Shown here: piece by piece, positions 1-11,018 of the stretch
How positions within the stretch are numbered: position 1 is the stretch's first letter
How the letters are laid out: each line of letters opens with the position of its first letter
Assembly: GCA_002839435.1 (NCBI GenBank)
Contig: PGYA01000005.1
Coordinates: 44,528-108,527, forward strand
Reading direction: 5' to 3'
Source: Candidatus Riflebacteria bacterium HGW-Riflebacteria-2
GTDB lineage: Bacteria > Muiribacteriota > Ozemobacteria > Ozemobacterales > Ozemobacteraceae
DNA length: 64,000 nucleotides
Position numbers and translations under genes: made by a program
The notes under the pieces: model-generated
Seen by the model: only the letters and a program-made list of their open reading frames with translations
The model's database searches: none
What the model was told of the DNA's origin: nothing

Positions 1-959
1 ATGGCCGTATACAGGGTTGAATCCGGGTAATACTGCGGATAATAGAGAAGCAATGACAGCTTGCCGGCAATTGAGATGAGAATGAGATTGAGAGAGTAAA
101 ACATGTAGCTGGTTACATGCCCGAGACGCAGGTGGGCCAGTTCGTGTGCGACAACGCCTTCTATCTGTTGTGGCGAGAACATGCCAAGCAGATAACGCGT
201 GATGTAGACATAGCGATAACGCGGCAACAGGCCTGCAACGGCAGCGTTTGGCACCGGTTCGTTAAATGTGTTCCAGATTTTGACTCCGGCTACTTTTGAT
301 TCGGCCTTCTCAGACAGGCGTTTAAGCATGTTTTCGAGTTCAGGGTCATCGTTATCTTCCGCTTTCCAGGCCCAGTTGAACAGCTTTGGCGCCATCAGAT
401 AAAGAATAATGAAAAAAAGCGGCGCGGCTGCCATCAGCTTGATTTCTGTCAAAGGCTTAACGCCGCCGCTGCTGATGTCTTCTATCAGCATCCACAGCAT
501 TATTGGTGGAAAAAAGAGAATGGGCACGGTCATGCGGGCTCTGAAAAAGTCGGCGGCGGTCTGCTTTAAGTCGAGAATAGGCTTGAACAGACGATAAAAC
601 TCGAAAAAAACCGGCTTCGCCAGCGCGATATAAAGTGCCAGCGAAAGCATCATTGGCAGTGTCTGTGGCAGGTTGCTGGCCAGTGCCGGCAGGCTAAGAC
701 CGGCCGGGTCAGCCGCAGCCTGCAACAGCAGTATCCAGCCGACCAGTGACCATTGAAAAATTTCCTGTGTCTTCAAGAACGAGGGTATTCGGCCGGCAGC
801 GACTTCAGCGTCGATGTGATCTGGTAACCAGTGCACCAGAATGAGCAGTGTCAGGTAGCCCCAGATCACCATAAAGCTTACCGGCGCCATGCTCAGGCTG
901 CCGGCAAAGGTTACGGTACCGTAGGCAAGCACCAGCAGGTGCAGAAACATTGAGATCAT
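1..959 (-). CDS. M48-family membrane metallopeptidase (3' end beyond window start)
   Basis: Manual reverse translation from an ATG at 959 gives an open frame to position 1 (MISMFLHLLVLAYG...); hydrophobic helices and zinc motif EGVVAHELAHLRLGH. Absent from the ORF track because it is truncated. Confidence 0.85.
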   Translation of the reverse strand, partial: MISMFLHLLVLAYGTVTFAGSLSMAPVSFMVIWGYLTLLILVHWLPDHIDAEVAAGRIPSFLKTQEIFQWSLVGWILLLQAAADPAGLSLPALASNLPQTLPMMLSLALYIALAKPVFFEFYRLFKPILDLKQTAADFFRARMTVPILFFPPIMLWMLIEDISSGGVKPLTEIKLMAAAPLFFIILYLMAPKLFNWAWKAEDNDDPELENMLKRLSEKAESKVAGVKIWNTFNEPVPNAAVAGLLPRYRYVYITRYLLGMFSPQQIEGVVAHELAHLRLGHVTSYMFYSLNLILISIAGKLSLLLYYPQYYPDSTLYTA

Positions 960-993
960 TGCTGCCTCAGTTCTTTGATATGGCTGAAAATCG

Positions 994-2250
994 TCAGGTC
1001 TTGCGTTCTTTCTTTTTGGCAGCCGGGAAAAGGATATTGTTGAGAATCAGACGATACCCCGGACTGTTTTTGTGCAATTCAAGACGGGTCGGGCCTTCGC
1101 CGACTATGTGACTGACATCGGCCGGGTCATGCCCACCGTAGAAGCTGAAAAAGCCTTTGCCGAGGTCGCCGCGCAGGTATTTAACCGAAACGCCGTCGTT
1201 GTTTTCACCCATGATTACAATGTATGGCTTGATCAGTGACTTGCGAAAAGCTGTGGTCTGGCCGAAAAATCCATCGACGACGTTGCGATGGTTCTGGGTA
1301 AGCATGGTTGGAATCGGGTCGACCTTGGCGGCAAACTCGAACAGCTTGAAAGAACCCGTTTCTCCGGTGTAATTGTTCGAAACGTCTATGTCAGAGAATT
1401 CGTAGATCATCGGGTCGGTGATCAATTTGAAATCAGTGAAAGCGAGAGATTGCGAGTAGTCGAGTTTGCTCTGGGCAAGCGGGTCTGGGTCATCACCGTC
1501 AAGTTCTTTCGCGACAATGTCGATACCGTTGGCGGCAAGCGCTATATCAAGACTGTCAGCGGCAGAGCACATGGCAAAGAGAAAGCCGCCGTCGAGCACA
1601 AATTTTTTGATGCCGCGCGCTACCGCGAGTTTAAGCTCGCTGACCTTTTTGTAGCCATATTTTTGCGCCTCGAGCTGGGCGCGGGTAACCTGTTTGCGAT
1701 ACCAGTCGACAAAGCGGAACGACCCATAGAACTTGCCGAACTGCCCGGTAAAGTCTTCGTGGTGCAGGTGAATCCAGTCATATTTGGCTATATCACCATT
1801 GATAACCTCTTTGTCATAAAACTTGTCGAATGGTATCTCGGAATAGGTCAGTACGAGGGTTACCGCGTCGTCCCAGGGTTCTGAGTAGTCTGGCGAGTAG
1901 ACTGCTACTTTGGGAGCTTTCTCCAGCAGAACTCTTTCCATGTTTTCTTCTTCAATCAGTGCGTAAATACTGTTTACTTCGCCACTGCCGACAGGTTGCA
2001 CGCTGACGCCAGCAGTGCGTGCCCGCTGTCGGATTTCTTCGAGGTCTTCGGCCAGAAATGCACCGCCGCGGTAATTCAAAAGCCACTCAACGTCGGTGCC
2101 GGTTTTTTCGAGTATCCAGTAGGTTACGCCGTAGGCGCGCAGATGGTCATTCTGTTCGTCATCCATCGGGATCAGCAGTTTCTGTGCCGAAGCTGGCAGG
2201 CAGATGAGGCAGATTACAATCAACAACCAGATATATCCGTAATTTCTCAT
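994..2250 (-). CDS. Secreted protein resembling the family often annotated 'asparagine synthetase B' beside MoxR/VWA operons
   Basis: 418-aa ORF with signal peptide and HLHHEDFTGQFGKFYGSF motif; ATG overlaps the stop of the upstream gene. Confidence 0.55.
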   Translation of the reverse strand: MRNYGYIWLLIVICLICLPASAQKLLIPMDDEQNDHLRAYGVTYWILEKTGTDVEWLLNYRGGAFLAEDLEEIRQRARTAGVSVQPVGSGEVNSIYALIEEENMERVLLEKAPKVAVYSPDYSEPWDDAVTLVLTYSEIPFDKFYDKEVINGDIAKYDWIHLHHEDFTGQFGKFYGSFRFVDWYRKQVTRAQLEAQKYGYKKVSELKLAVARGIKKFVLDGGFLFAMCSAADSLDIALAANGIDIVAKELDGDDPDPLAQSKLDYSQSLAFTDFKLITDPMIYEFSDIDVSNNYTGETGSFKLFEFAAKVDPIPTMLTQNHRNVVDGFFGQTTAFRKSLIKPYIVIMGENNDGVSVKYLRGDLGKGFFSFYGGHDPADVSHIVGEGPTRLELHKNSPGYRLILNNILFPAAKKKERKT

Positions 2251-4625
2251 CTGTTTTTCTCCTGTTCAGCTTTATAGAAAAGAATCTTTTTGAATCTGCC
2301 GCTACGCAGATCCGATGGGAATTTGTCGATGAAGGTTTGTAGATGCTCGCGAATCTCTTCCTGAGAGGCAGATTTGCGTTTCATCAACTGCCACTTCAAT
2401 TCCCACAGGTCAGCGGTTTTGTGACTTTCGGGTTTTTCCCTGGCGTATTTGTCTATTTCAGCAATCAACGAAGTTGGCTCGCTGTCATGCTCCTGCAGTT
2501 GTATTATTTCGGCGCGCATCTCGTCGATAACTGCTGATGCCGAAGCATTAGCCGCGATCGCTTTTTGCAGCTCATCGCGGGCCGCCTCAGTCTGACCTGT
2601 CATGGCAAGACGTTCAGCTTTGAGGGCACTGTTCAGCAGCCCAAAATCACCGGTTGATCGGCGGGTAATAAAGTTAGCCATTTCGAGAGCGTCGTTAACC
2701 CACTCAGACTCGGAAAACTCGTCAATGATGATTTTTAATTCCTGCAGCGCGTTCTGATGATCGCCTTTGTGCGCATGCAGTCGCGCCCGTTCAAGATGGA
2801 TGAGTGCCTGAAAGTCAGATTCTGAAATCGGGTCACCCGAGAAAATATCCTGGTTGGCACGTTTTATAATTTCTTCATTCTGCTTGAGCAGTTCAAGCGC
2901 GGTCGTGTAATTTTCTTCGAAAATCATGATTCTGGCTTTGATAATAGCGGCCTGTACTGCCAGATCAGGCACTGCCCGCATCAGATCAGTCTGTAAAATT
3001 TTATCAAGAAATTCATGCGCGGCCCGTTTATCGTTTAATTCATACAGGGCATATTCAGCCAGTTTTATCAGCAGACGAGACTTGAGGTTCGCATCAGCTA
3101 CGCTTTTCCGTTCTGCTACTTCTTTTGCCGCGGTGTAGGCTTCTGCGCGCCAGACATGATCGTTGGGGCCCATCTCGAGCAGCAACATGGCAAGGCGCAG
3201 TGCCAGACCAGTATCTGTTCGCGATTGCATAACCATGCGGGTGATGACAAAATGAAATTCGCCCGGCAGCAACAGTGCTTCCTGATTCAGGCGTTCGTAA
3301 AACACAGCATCGAGATTGCCAGCCGATCCGCGCACTATTTCGCTTACTTCCTGCAGATCTTGCGTGTTTGCCCGGCGAAAATACAGTTCGAGTAGAGCCT
3401 GTAGAATCGCGAGATTGTAACTGCTCTGCTGACGCATCCTTTTCAGGCCATCCTCAAGATTAAAGCCCTTTTCATGCGCATTATAAAGCTTTTCGAAGAC
3501 TTCATGACGGTAAAAGCCTTCGCCAAGAACTTTGAGATATTCTTCCAGCGCTTCGTCACTACGGCCAAGTGCATCGAGAACACTGGCATATTCTTCCGCA
3601 AACATCGTTGGTTGTTGCAGTGTTTTGCGGGCCTCGTTGAAGCCTTGCAGCGCTTCGTCATACAGCTGGTGTTCGATGAGAACTGTGGTGTAGTCCTGAT
3701 AGAATTCGCGGCGTTGCATGAAAGGATATTTGAGCGGGCTGCGCCAGGTTTCCATAGCGGCAGCCTTGTTTTTCTGCATGAACTGGCAGTGTCCGAGCCA
3801 GCGCAGTGTGTTCCAGTCGTCGGGGATGATCTTGAGAAGCAGTGTCAGACTGCTTTGCGCTTCGGCAAACTGGCCGAGCGAAATCTGCAGGTCGGCAAGT
3901 TTACGCAATAAAACCGGGTGTTCTTTTACTTCCGCAGTCTGCGCAAGCACTTCAACTGCTTTGTCCTTGCGTCCAAGCGCGAGATGGCAGTCTGACATGT
4001 AGTCGGCGTAAACCGTGCTGCGCCAGCGCGCGCGCCGACTCTCGATCACCTGCATGAGCTTTTCGATTTCGCCACTGCGCAGAGCCAGTTCCAGCAGGTC
4101 CTTGAAAGCTTCCGGCGCTGATTGTGTTTGTTCCATGATCGACTCTAGCAGCAGCCAGGCCTCGTCTTTGCGGCCTGATTGCAGGTAAAACCTGGCCAGT
4201 TGCCGGCTCAAAAACACATCCTGCGGGGCTTCGCGGCGCCACTCTTCAATCAGCTCGACACCCTGCCTGAAGCGCTGGGTTTCGTGAAGAATATCAAGTA
4301 TCTGCTGCTGGGCGTAGCGTACATTGTCGGGTGACTTGTCGTTGCGAATAATCTCTTTTAATATGTCGATCGCTTCGTCATATTGCCTGGTGTCACGCAG
4401 TATACTCGCGAGCTGGCGGCGGGCCAACATAACATGAATGTCTTCAGGGTATTTTTCGATTAGCTCACGAAACTGCTGGTCAGCAGCGCTAAGCCGGCGC
4501 ATGCGCAAAAGATTCATGGCATTCTGATAGAGCGCCGCGGCATCGGGATTGAAGCCGACTGCCTGCGCCAGCAGCAGCGTGCCCAGCATTACAGCTGCCA
4601 GGGTAATCAGCAGAATTTTTTTCAT
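2247..4625 (-). CDS. Secreted TPR-repeat protein
   Basis: 792-aa ORF with signal peptide and many TPR-like helical repeats (e.g. AALYQNAMNLLRMRRLSAADQQFRELIEKYPED). Confidence 0.8.
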   Translation of the reverse strand: MKKILLITLAAVMLGTLLLAQAVGFNPDAAALYQNAMNLLRMRRLSAADQQFRELIEKYPEDIHVMLARRQLASILRDTRQYDEAIDILKEIIRNDKSPDNVRYAQQQILDILHETQRFRQGVELIEEWRREAPQDVFLSRQLARFYLQSGRKDEAWLLLESIMEQTQSAPEAFKDLLELALRSGEIEKLMQVIESRRARWRSTVYADYMSDCHLALGRKDKAVEVLAQTAEVKEHPVLLRKLADLQISLGQFAEAQSSLTLLLKIIPDDWNTLRWLGHCQFMQKNKAAAMETWRSPLKYPFMQRREFYQDYTTVLIEHQLYDEALQGFNEARKTLQQPTMFAEEYASVLDALGRSDEALEEYLKVLGEGFYRHEVFEKLYNAHEKGFNLEDGLKRMRQQSSYNLAILQALLELYFRRANTQDLQEVSEIVRGSAGNLDAVFYERLNQEALLLPGEFHFVITRMVMQSRTDTGLALRLAMLLLEMGPNDHVWRAEAYTAAKEVAERKSVADANLKSRLLIKLAEYALYELNDKRAAHEFLDKILQTDLMRAVPDLAVQAAIIKARIMIFEENYTTALELLKQNEEIIKRANQDIFSGDPISESDFQALIHLERARLHAHKGDHQNALQELKIIIDEFSESEWVNDALEMANFITRRSTGDFGLLNSALKAERLAMTGQTEAARDELQKAIAANASASAVIDEMRAEIIQLQEHDSEPTSLIAEIDKYAREKPESHKTADLWELKWQLMKRKSASQEEIREHLQTFIDKFPSDLRSGRFKKILFYKAEQEKNR

Positions 4626-7600
4626 CAGTTACCCCCGTATATGTTGAGCGATTTGAAGTAATCGTTCAGCATTGGCTTGTAGGCCTCGGGAAACTCTTCT
4701 TTGAGATCGCCGAGAAAATCTCTGCTCAGGTCGCGGGTGTCGCTGCCAATCTCGCCAAGAGGCTTGTCTGGTTGCTGTTGTTTGATCACCTCAGCCTGGC
4801 GAGCCTTGCGTTCTTCGCTTTCTTCATCGCGATCCTTGATCGCTTTCTGAGCGCGCAGCATACGGTCGTAAATCGACTTCTGTTTTTCGGCAACCTTGCG
4901 CCGCAGTTCGGGGTCGAGAATCTCTGTTTCGAGATCCTGCATGTCGTCAATAACGTCGTCGAGCCGACCGAGCGAGTTCATCTGCTGCCGACTTTCGCGC
5001 ATAAGCTGTTCGAGAGCTTCTCTGACCTTGCGCTGTTCCATTGCCATGCGCTGCAGTTCTTCAAGGCTCTGCTGGTTCTGTGGCGACATCTGCCGCTGCA
5101 TCTGTTGGTATAGGCTGAGCTGGCGTCTGGTCAGATCTTTGAACTGCTGCAGCGCATCCATCGGGTTCGACGATCCCGATGAGCCTGACTGATCTTGAGC
5201 TTTCATCAATTCTATCGCGAGCTGGTTGAAGCGCCTGATTATTTCGAGCTGATCCTGGCGCGACGGGCTGAGGGCGCGGTCTTCAAGATTTTTTACAATG
5301 GCCGAAAACAGGGGTTGGGTGCCATTGATTGGTTCAATAGCAGCAGGGTCAACGGCAAAGCTGCTTCGCACATACTGTTCGAGGTCGTTGCCAAGTTCGC
5401 TGCCCTGCTGCTTGACCAGCACCTGCAGCAGCGAAACCTGATCGATCAGGCCTTCAATTTCAGGGCGCTGTCCACGCATAAACTGTTCGGGCAGTTCTTC
5501 TATTTCACGGTAGAGCATCTCCTGGTCGTGTGATACCCGCAGTGCGCGCCTGATAAAGGCCGACAGATCTATCTGCGGCGGTGCGCCGCCAGAGCACTGC
5601 TGGCAGATCTGCTGGGAATCCTTTTTCAGAGATTCCAGGAATTTCAGCATATTCTGCTGGTTCTGCTGCGCCGAATCGAGATCTTTTTTCTGCATGTCTT
5701 TTTTGATATCTTCGCTGCGCTGCTGGTAGTTCTCTTTCTGCATGCGGTCGCGAATGTTCTTGACGTCTTCAAGCAGCGGATTCTGTTGAAAATCGTCCTG
5801 TTTACGGTTTTTGGTAATCTCTTCTGACTGTTTCTGCAGCTGTTCGAGCTCCTGACCTATCTTTTCCTGCTGATCGGCAAGATCGTTGAGCTGCGATTCT
5901 TCTTCGGCGGTGAGGCCTTCTTTTTCCATTTTTTCTTTCAAGGCGGCAGTCTCAGAAGCGATCTGTTCCTGGCGGCGAAGCAGGTCTTCAATGGCAAGCG
6001 CCAGTGAATTGACCTTCTGTTGTTCGCGAACCTGCGTCAGCAGATCGATGGTGCGGTCAAGGTTTTTCAGGTATTCTTCCATCTTGAAGGCTTCTTCGTA
6101 TTTTTCGATATCTTTTGGATCGATTTTAAGGTCTTTGAGCGATTCTCTGAGTTGCTCCATCATGCGTTTGGTTTCGTCGTCGAGAACTTCGTTGAGCAGT
6201 TCGCTGACTTTCTGCATGCGCTCGAGTGCTTCTGGTGAGCTCAACGGATTGTTTTCCATGTTTTCCTGAAGCTTCTTGAAGGCCTCGAGTATTTCCTGGG
6301 CTTCCTGCTGACTTTTTTCACCTTGCTGAATCGCCTTTTCGACAGCCTGGGAAGCCTCAAAATCGAGTTTCTCTTCGTGCTTAATCTGTTCGTAGGCTTT
6401 CATCAGAGCTTCGCGGCGCATCTTCTGGTTTTCCATATACTCTTCGAGTTTCTGGTTAACTTCGCCCTGTGACATTTCTTCGCCGCGATACATGTCGTAC
6501 ATCGAGGGCATGTTGATAAAATAGGTCGCGGTTGTTGCCACATTGGGTTGTGGCTGGCAGGCATCTTCGGCCTGCACAAAGTAGCTGATTTTTGTGCCGG
6601 GCTGCAGGGCCAGCGTGTCGAGCATCCACGGAAACTCAACCTCGTATTCAGGCACCGGTTTGAAATTTGGTTTCAGGTTCTGCGGAATCAACGCGTTGCG
6701 GTCGCCGACTTTGAAGTAGAGAATTGTCGCTTTGACGCCGTAGTCATCGCGCGCTACCACCTTTATATCAAGGCGGCGGCTGGTCGGGAAAGGCACATCT
6801 TGAGCTGGTTTTAGCATTTCGATAGTCGGCGGGCCATCGTGTGCGGCGGTGATAGTATAAGATACCGGTTTTTCGTTGCGCAGACCCATTTCGTTTTCAA
6901 GATAGGCGGCAAAGCTTGTCGTTGTTGCTACTTCAAGTTCGTAAGCGAAGCGGTTGCGATTGACGATTTCGCAGGTTTGAGTAGCACCTGGAGACAGAAT
7001 AACCCCGGCAGAAGCGAGATTCTGGTCAGCTGTTATTTCTATTTTAACGCGGCTGCCGGCCAGCACAGTTGTATCGCCGTTGTTTTCCGGCAGTTTTGTC
7101 GGTTCCGTAGCTATATAGGCCGGTTGAAAAAGAGTCAGCTGCATGCTTTTTACCTGCGGCCGCGGCATGACTTTGATCGAGTAACGCAGGGTGCTGAACT
7201 TTTCGCAGGTGACGCGGTAGTCGATTGATTCCTGCAGGCTGTTTAGCGTGTAGACAAAGCGGCTTTCGCTGGCAGTCGCGTCAGGATACATTTCCACCCG
7301 GCTGCCTTCGAGCTTATCGGGGTCGAAAAGCTCGAGAATTATCGGTTCGCTGGTCTGGCGCGAAGGCTGCGCCGAAATTTCGAGGCTTTCGCCCATGGCT
7401 ACCAGCGCGTGTTCAGGCCTGACAATTATTTCGAGAGTTGACCATGGTGCGATGGGTCGCAGCGGAAACAGCAGGCGCCCTGCGCCGGTAAGCACTTCGA
7501 CCGGTGACAGGAAATACCAGACTGCTGTCAACATCATGAAAAACAGCATGGTAAAAGCCGAGCGCCGGCGTGAGAACGCCTTGAGCGAGTGCCTTACGTC

Positions 7601-8053
7601 TTCATGCTGCAGTTGCTCGGCCGCATGCGCGATAGTGATGCGCCGCATGGTTTCTGAGGTTCGGCTGTCAGCGGCCGGCCGCGTTGCGTCGCAGAATTCG
7701 ATGGCGCTTGACAGGCCTGATTTGAATTTTCCCGTCGTCTCTTCGATTTCGACTGCGAGACCGGTGTCGGGCGGCGGATGCAGTATCGCTTTGCCGGCAT
7801 GCAACAGCCACCACAGCAGTAGCCAGTATAGTGCCAGCGCGAGCAGCCAGCGCACTGCTTCCGACTGCAGGGGCGTGCGTTCAGCCAGCATGAAGACTAA
7901 CAACAACATGAAGAAAGAAACCAGTGCCCAGAATGCGCACGACATGACCACTCGCAGTTGTCGCCCATATCTGTATGAGTTGAGCGTCTGCTTGAGCTGA
8001 TCGCGCCGTTGCTGATAGTTTTTGAGCAGCTGGTTCAGGTTTTCGTTGTGCAT
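4625..8053 (-). CDS. DUF4175-like large membrane-anchored coiled-coil protein
   Basis: 1142-aa ORF; two N-terminal TM segments, beta-rich middle, long Gln/Glu/Lys-rich coiled coil; position next to VWA/DUF4159 genes is typical of DUF4175. Confidence 0.7.
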   Translation of the reverse strand: MHNENLNQLLKNYQQRRDQLKQTLNSYRYGRQLRVVMSCAFWALVSFFMLLLVFMLAERTPLQSEAVRWLLALALYWLLLWWLLHAGKAILHPPPDTGLAVEIEETTGKFKSGLSSAIEFCDATRPAADSRTSETMRRITIAHAAEQLQHEDVRHSLKAFSRRRSAFTMLFFMMLTAVWYFLSPVEVLTGAGRLLFPLRPIAPWSTLEIIVRPEHALVAMGESLEISAQPSRQTSEPIILELFDPDKLEGSRVEMYPDATASESRFVYTLNSLQESIDYRVTCEKFSTLRYSIKVMPRPQVKSMQLTLFQPAYIATEPTKLPENNGDTTVLAGSRVKIEITADQNLASAGVILSPGATQTCEIVNRNRFAYELEVATTTSFAAYLENEMGLRNEKPVSYTITAAHDGPPTIEMLKPAQDVPFPTSRRLDIKVVARDDYGVKATILYFKVGDRNALIPQNLKPNFKPVPEYEVEFPWMLDTLALQPGTKISYFVQAEDACQPQPNVATTATYFINMPSMYDMYRGEEMSQGEVNQKLEEYMENQKMRREALMKAYEQIKHEEKLDFEASQAVEKAIQQGEKSQQEAQEILEAFKKLQENMENNPLSSPEALERMQKVSELLNEVLDDETKRMMEQLRESLKDLKIDPKDIEKYEEAFKMEEYLKNLDRTIDLLTQVREQQKVNSLALAIEDLLRRQEQIASETAALKEKMEKEGLTAEEESQLNDLADQQEKIGQELEQLQKQSEEITKNRKQDDFQQNPLLEDVKNIRDRMQKENYQQRSEDIKKDMQKKDLDSAQQNQQNMLKFLESLKKDSQQICQQCSGGAPPQIDLSAFIRRALRVSHDQEMLYREIEELPEQFMRGQRPEIEGLIDQVSLLQVLVKQQGSELGNDLEQYVRSSFAVDPAAIEPINGTQPLFSAIVKNLEDRALSPSRQDQLEIIRRFNQLAIELMKAQDQSGSSGSSNPMDALQQFKDLTRRQLSLYQQMQRQMSPQNQQSLEELQRMAMEQRKVREALEQLMRESRQQMNSLGRLDDVIDDMQDLETEILDPELRRKVAEKQKSIYDRMLRAQKAIKDRDEESEERKARQAEVIKQQQPDKPLGEIGSDTRDLSRDFLGDLKEEFPEAYKPMLNDYFKSLNIYGGN

Positions 8054-8060
8054 GCTTGCC

Positions 8061-8747
8061 TCACTGCATCATCACATAAGCGAGAATGTTGAGAGCCATC
8101 TGCATGGCTTTCTCGCGAATTTCAGGAGTATCGACCTGGTGAATGCCTGCATCTTCAAGGCCATCGCCGATGTCTGACTCGTAGGTGTAAAGGATCTTCA
8201 TGCGGCCTTTGTCAAGTATCGCGTAGGCTGCCGGCGGCTTGCCGTCGTGCTCGTGAATTTTCGGCAGGCCTTCGGGAAAATTGTAAACCATGTGGAAAAT
8301 TGCATGATCGGCCGGAAGCATTTCGAATTCACGGTCGGGGTAGAGGCGGCGCACCTCGCGCCTGATAAAGCGATCGATGCCGTAACTGTCGTTAACCCAG
8401 AGAAATCCGCCGTTATCGAGGTAATTGAGCAGGGTGTTGATTTCGAAGTCGCTGAAGCGCACCTGGCCGTGACCGGTCAGATAAAGCATCGGGTAGCGGA
8501 ACAGTTCGGGATCAGCAACTGAGACAGCGATGTTTTCTATCTGGGCAGGCAGCCGTAGGCGTTCAGAGGCTTGTTTGAGAAGGTTCGGCATTGAGGTCGG
8601 TCCGGTATACCAGTCGCCACCGCCGCCATATTTGACCCGCGGAATGGCAGTGCGGTCAAAGTCGGCGGCAAAAACCCCGGACAGGCTGGCCTGGCAGAGC
8701 ACTGTTGTCAGTATTATAGCGAATATTCTTTGTTTTATAGAGGTCAT
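8061..8747 (-). CDS. DUF4159 domain protein
   Basis: 228 aa; RVKYGGGGDWYTGP...LYLTGHGQVRFSDFEINTLLNYLDNGGFLWVNDSYG is characteristic of DUF4159. Confidence 0.85.
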   Translation of the reverse strand: MTSIKQRIFAIILTTVLCQASLSGVFAADFDRTAIPRVKYGGGGDWYTGPTSMPNLLKQASERLRLPAQIENIAVSVADPELFRYPMLYLTGHGQVRFSDFEINTLLNYLDNGGFLWVNDSYGIDRFIRREVRRLYPDREFEMLPADHAIFHMVYNFPEGLPKIHEHDGKPPAAYAILDKGRMKILYTYESDIGDGLEDAGIHQVDTPEIREKAMQMALNILAYVMMQ

Positions 8748-8748
8748 G

Positions 8749-11016
8749 TCAGCTTAACCCCCAAATTCTTCTCAAATACCATTCTACCATAGGCAGCAGC
8801 AGAAGAATAATCAGCAGTAGCCAGCTGTCGCGCAGATCAACGCTTTTGCTTTCGAGTTTTTGACCGGGCTCGGCGTCGATGGCGGCAATTATTTTTGCGG
8901 CCTGGTCGATGGTGGCGAATACACCGCCGGTGTCGCTGGCCAGCTGTGTCATCAGGCTCGTTTTCACCACGGGTTCGTCAAATTCGGCTGTCGACATTTC
9001 AATGAGAATTTCACTTTTGGCGCGACCAAGCTCGCGGCCCTGGTAGCGTGCTTCGGCTTCCAATCGGTGCAGACCTCTGAATGCCGGCACAAAAGCGGTT
9101 TCGTAACAGCCCTTGTCCGAAGTTTCGATACAGGGCAGACTGGTGCTGCCGTCGCGCTCGTCGGTGATGGTCAAGCTGACCTGGGCATTGGTCTGTAGCT
9201 CGTTTTTGCTGTTCAGCACCCAGACTTTGACATTGTTGCCCTGTCCGACATAACCTCGTGACGAAGCGAGTTCGATGCTGACCTGGGCGTCTTCTCGACG
9301 GTTTGCCAACCATTTGCACATGTTGACAATGAGTGCCGAATATGGCGAAAAGCCGCGGTCAGTTGGCACCAGTCTGAAACCTGACGGCCACAGCGGGCCA
9401 CCGCTTATCAGTACAACATTACCAAGACCAGCGCGCGCTCTGATCATGAATGGCAACTGATTAGAGTTGCTGCGAACGGTTGAACTGATGAGAACTTCGC
9501 TGCCCGGCTTGAGCCCGGCGTATTCATAGACACCTTCGAATTTTGGCAGTGTCGCGAAGAATTCGACGTTCTGTATCGGATCATCGGTCAGGCGCAGGAA
9601 ATTGTATGGCGTTTCACTCGACGGCAGAACCAGGTTGCCGGGCGTGCCACGCCAGCCTTCGCTGCTGGTTAGAACTGGCAGCAACTGTTCGATCTGAGTT
9701 CCCTGATAACCAAGTTCGGCGAAACCCTTGGACGAAGGCAGCAGCAAAAGCCCGAGAGTGCCGGCTTCGACGCGGCGAACGATTTCTGTTTCAATCGGTT
9801 TGAGCATGTCATAATCTGCTGCGCTGAGAATGAGAACATCAGCGAGTTTAAGGTCTTCACTCAGGTCCGGGTTGCTTACTGCTTTTTCCGGTTTGAGGTC
9901 GCGGGCGCAGACCCAGCGGTTGTCGCGCAATCTCGCCCAGTGGACAGTTCTGGCGTTAGGGTCAGTCAGCAAAGCATTGCCGATGAATTTCATATCCCAT
10001 GACAGACGGCCGCTCAAAGCAATTATATTGAGACGTTCGCGCACCACTTTGAGCAGAAAGCCGGTCTGGTTGTTTTCGCTGGTCAACTCATTTTCGAGTG
10101 TCGGAATATCAAGTTCGAATCTGAAACTGCCCTCTTCTTCGCAGGGGATATTGAAGGCAAACCCGGCTTTCTCATTGCCTGAAGCAAAATCGGCAGTTGC
10201 CGACGTAAAAAATTCGCCGTTGCGGCGCACGGTTACTGTAACCGAACTGGTAGCGACACGGTGCAGACTGACTTCACCGCGCACGCGTACGCTTGAATTG
10301 AGGTAGCCCTGGGCTGGCGGTCTGGTGAGGTGCAAAGCCATATCGGCGCTTTCACCTTCCTGCCCGGGTGCGATAAAATGCACCGGAGTGCGCAGGTTGG
10401 CAAGCGCCATGGCCGGGTTGTCGCCAGTAGTGCTGACGCCGTCGCTGAGCATGATGATGCCGAGAAGACTGCCTTCACCGAGATTGCCGACGACATTGCG
10501 GGCGGCATTGCTGATATCGGTCTGGTTGCCGTCGGGGCTGAAGTTGAACTGCTCGACTTCCTGACGTGAAACAGGCGAAACGTTGTCGGCAAAGCTGAAT
10601 ACTTCTGGGTATATGCCGGTTTTGTCGGCAAGTTTACCGATGAATCCGCTGTCAAAAAGTTTTTTAACCTGATCGAGACGTGACACCTCTTTGTGCTTTA
10701 TGCTCATGCTGCGGGAAGTATCGACCATTACCGCGAGCCGATTGCGTTGTGGCACCAGTCCTGATACAACTAGAACCGGGCCGCACATCAGAAATGCCAG
10801 CAGAATAACCCAGACTACTCTTATGGTCAGCAGTTGCCGGCGCATTTTGTCGCTGATGTTTTTGCCTTCGCAGCGGTAAACCCACCATGAAACAGGAACC
10901 AGAGCGATCAGCAGCAACACCAGACCGGCCCAACCCCAGGCAAGTGCCAGGGCTGAAGATTCAATGTCGCGAATCGGATTGAGGTTATAACCGAAGAGTC
11001 TTAGCAGGCTGTACAT
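8749..11016 (-). CDS. VWA / glutamine-amidotransferase-like membrane protein
   Basis: 755 aa; N-terminal TM helices, MIDAS-like VMVDTSRSMS, C-terminal TM helix. Confidence 0.75.
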   Translation of the reverse strand: MYSLLRLFGYNLNPIRDIESSALALAWGWAGLVLLLIALVPVSWWVYRCEGKNISDKMRRQLLTIRVVWVILLAFLMCGPVLVVSGLVPQRNRLAVMVDTSRSMSIKHKEVSRLDQVKKLFDSGFIGKLADKTGIYPEVFSFADNVSPVSRQEVEQFNFSPDGNQTDISNAARNVVGNLGEGSLLGIIMLSDGVSTTGDNPAMALANLRTPVHFIAPGQEGESADMALHLTRPPAQGYLNSSVRVRGEVSLHRVATSSVTVTVRRNGEFFTSATADFASGNEKAGFAFNIPCEEEGSFRFELDIPTLENELTSENNQTGFLLKVVRERLNIIALSGRLSWDMKFIGNALLTDPNARTVHWARLRDNRWVCARDLKPEKAVSNPDLSEDLKLADVLILSAADYDMLKPIETEIVRRVEAGTLGLLLLPSSKGFAELGYQGTQIEQLLPVLTSSEGWRGTPGNLVLPSSETPYNFLRLTDDPIQNVEFFATLPKFEGVYEYAGLKPGSEVLISSTVRSNSNQLPFMIRARAGLGNVVLISGGPLWPSGFRLVPTDRGFSPYSALIVNMCKWLANRREDAQVSIELASSRGYVGQGNNVKVWVLNSKNELQTNAQVSLTITDERDGSTSLPCIETSDKGCYETAFVPAFRGLHRLEAEARYQGRELGRAKSEILIEMSTAEFDEPVVKTSLMTQLASDTGGVFATIDQAAKIIAAIDAEPGQKLESKSVDLRDSWLLLIILLLLPMVEWYLRRIWGLS

Positions 11017-11018
11017 GT

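Noticed and set aside
409-597. 62-aa plus-strand ORF near the window start
   Set aside because: Antisense to the M48 peptidase, which has a clear HELAH motif on the minus strand.
1288-1884. 198-aa plus-strand ORF
   Set aside because: Lies entirely antisense to the 994-2250 gene, with no start context or recognisable motif.
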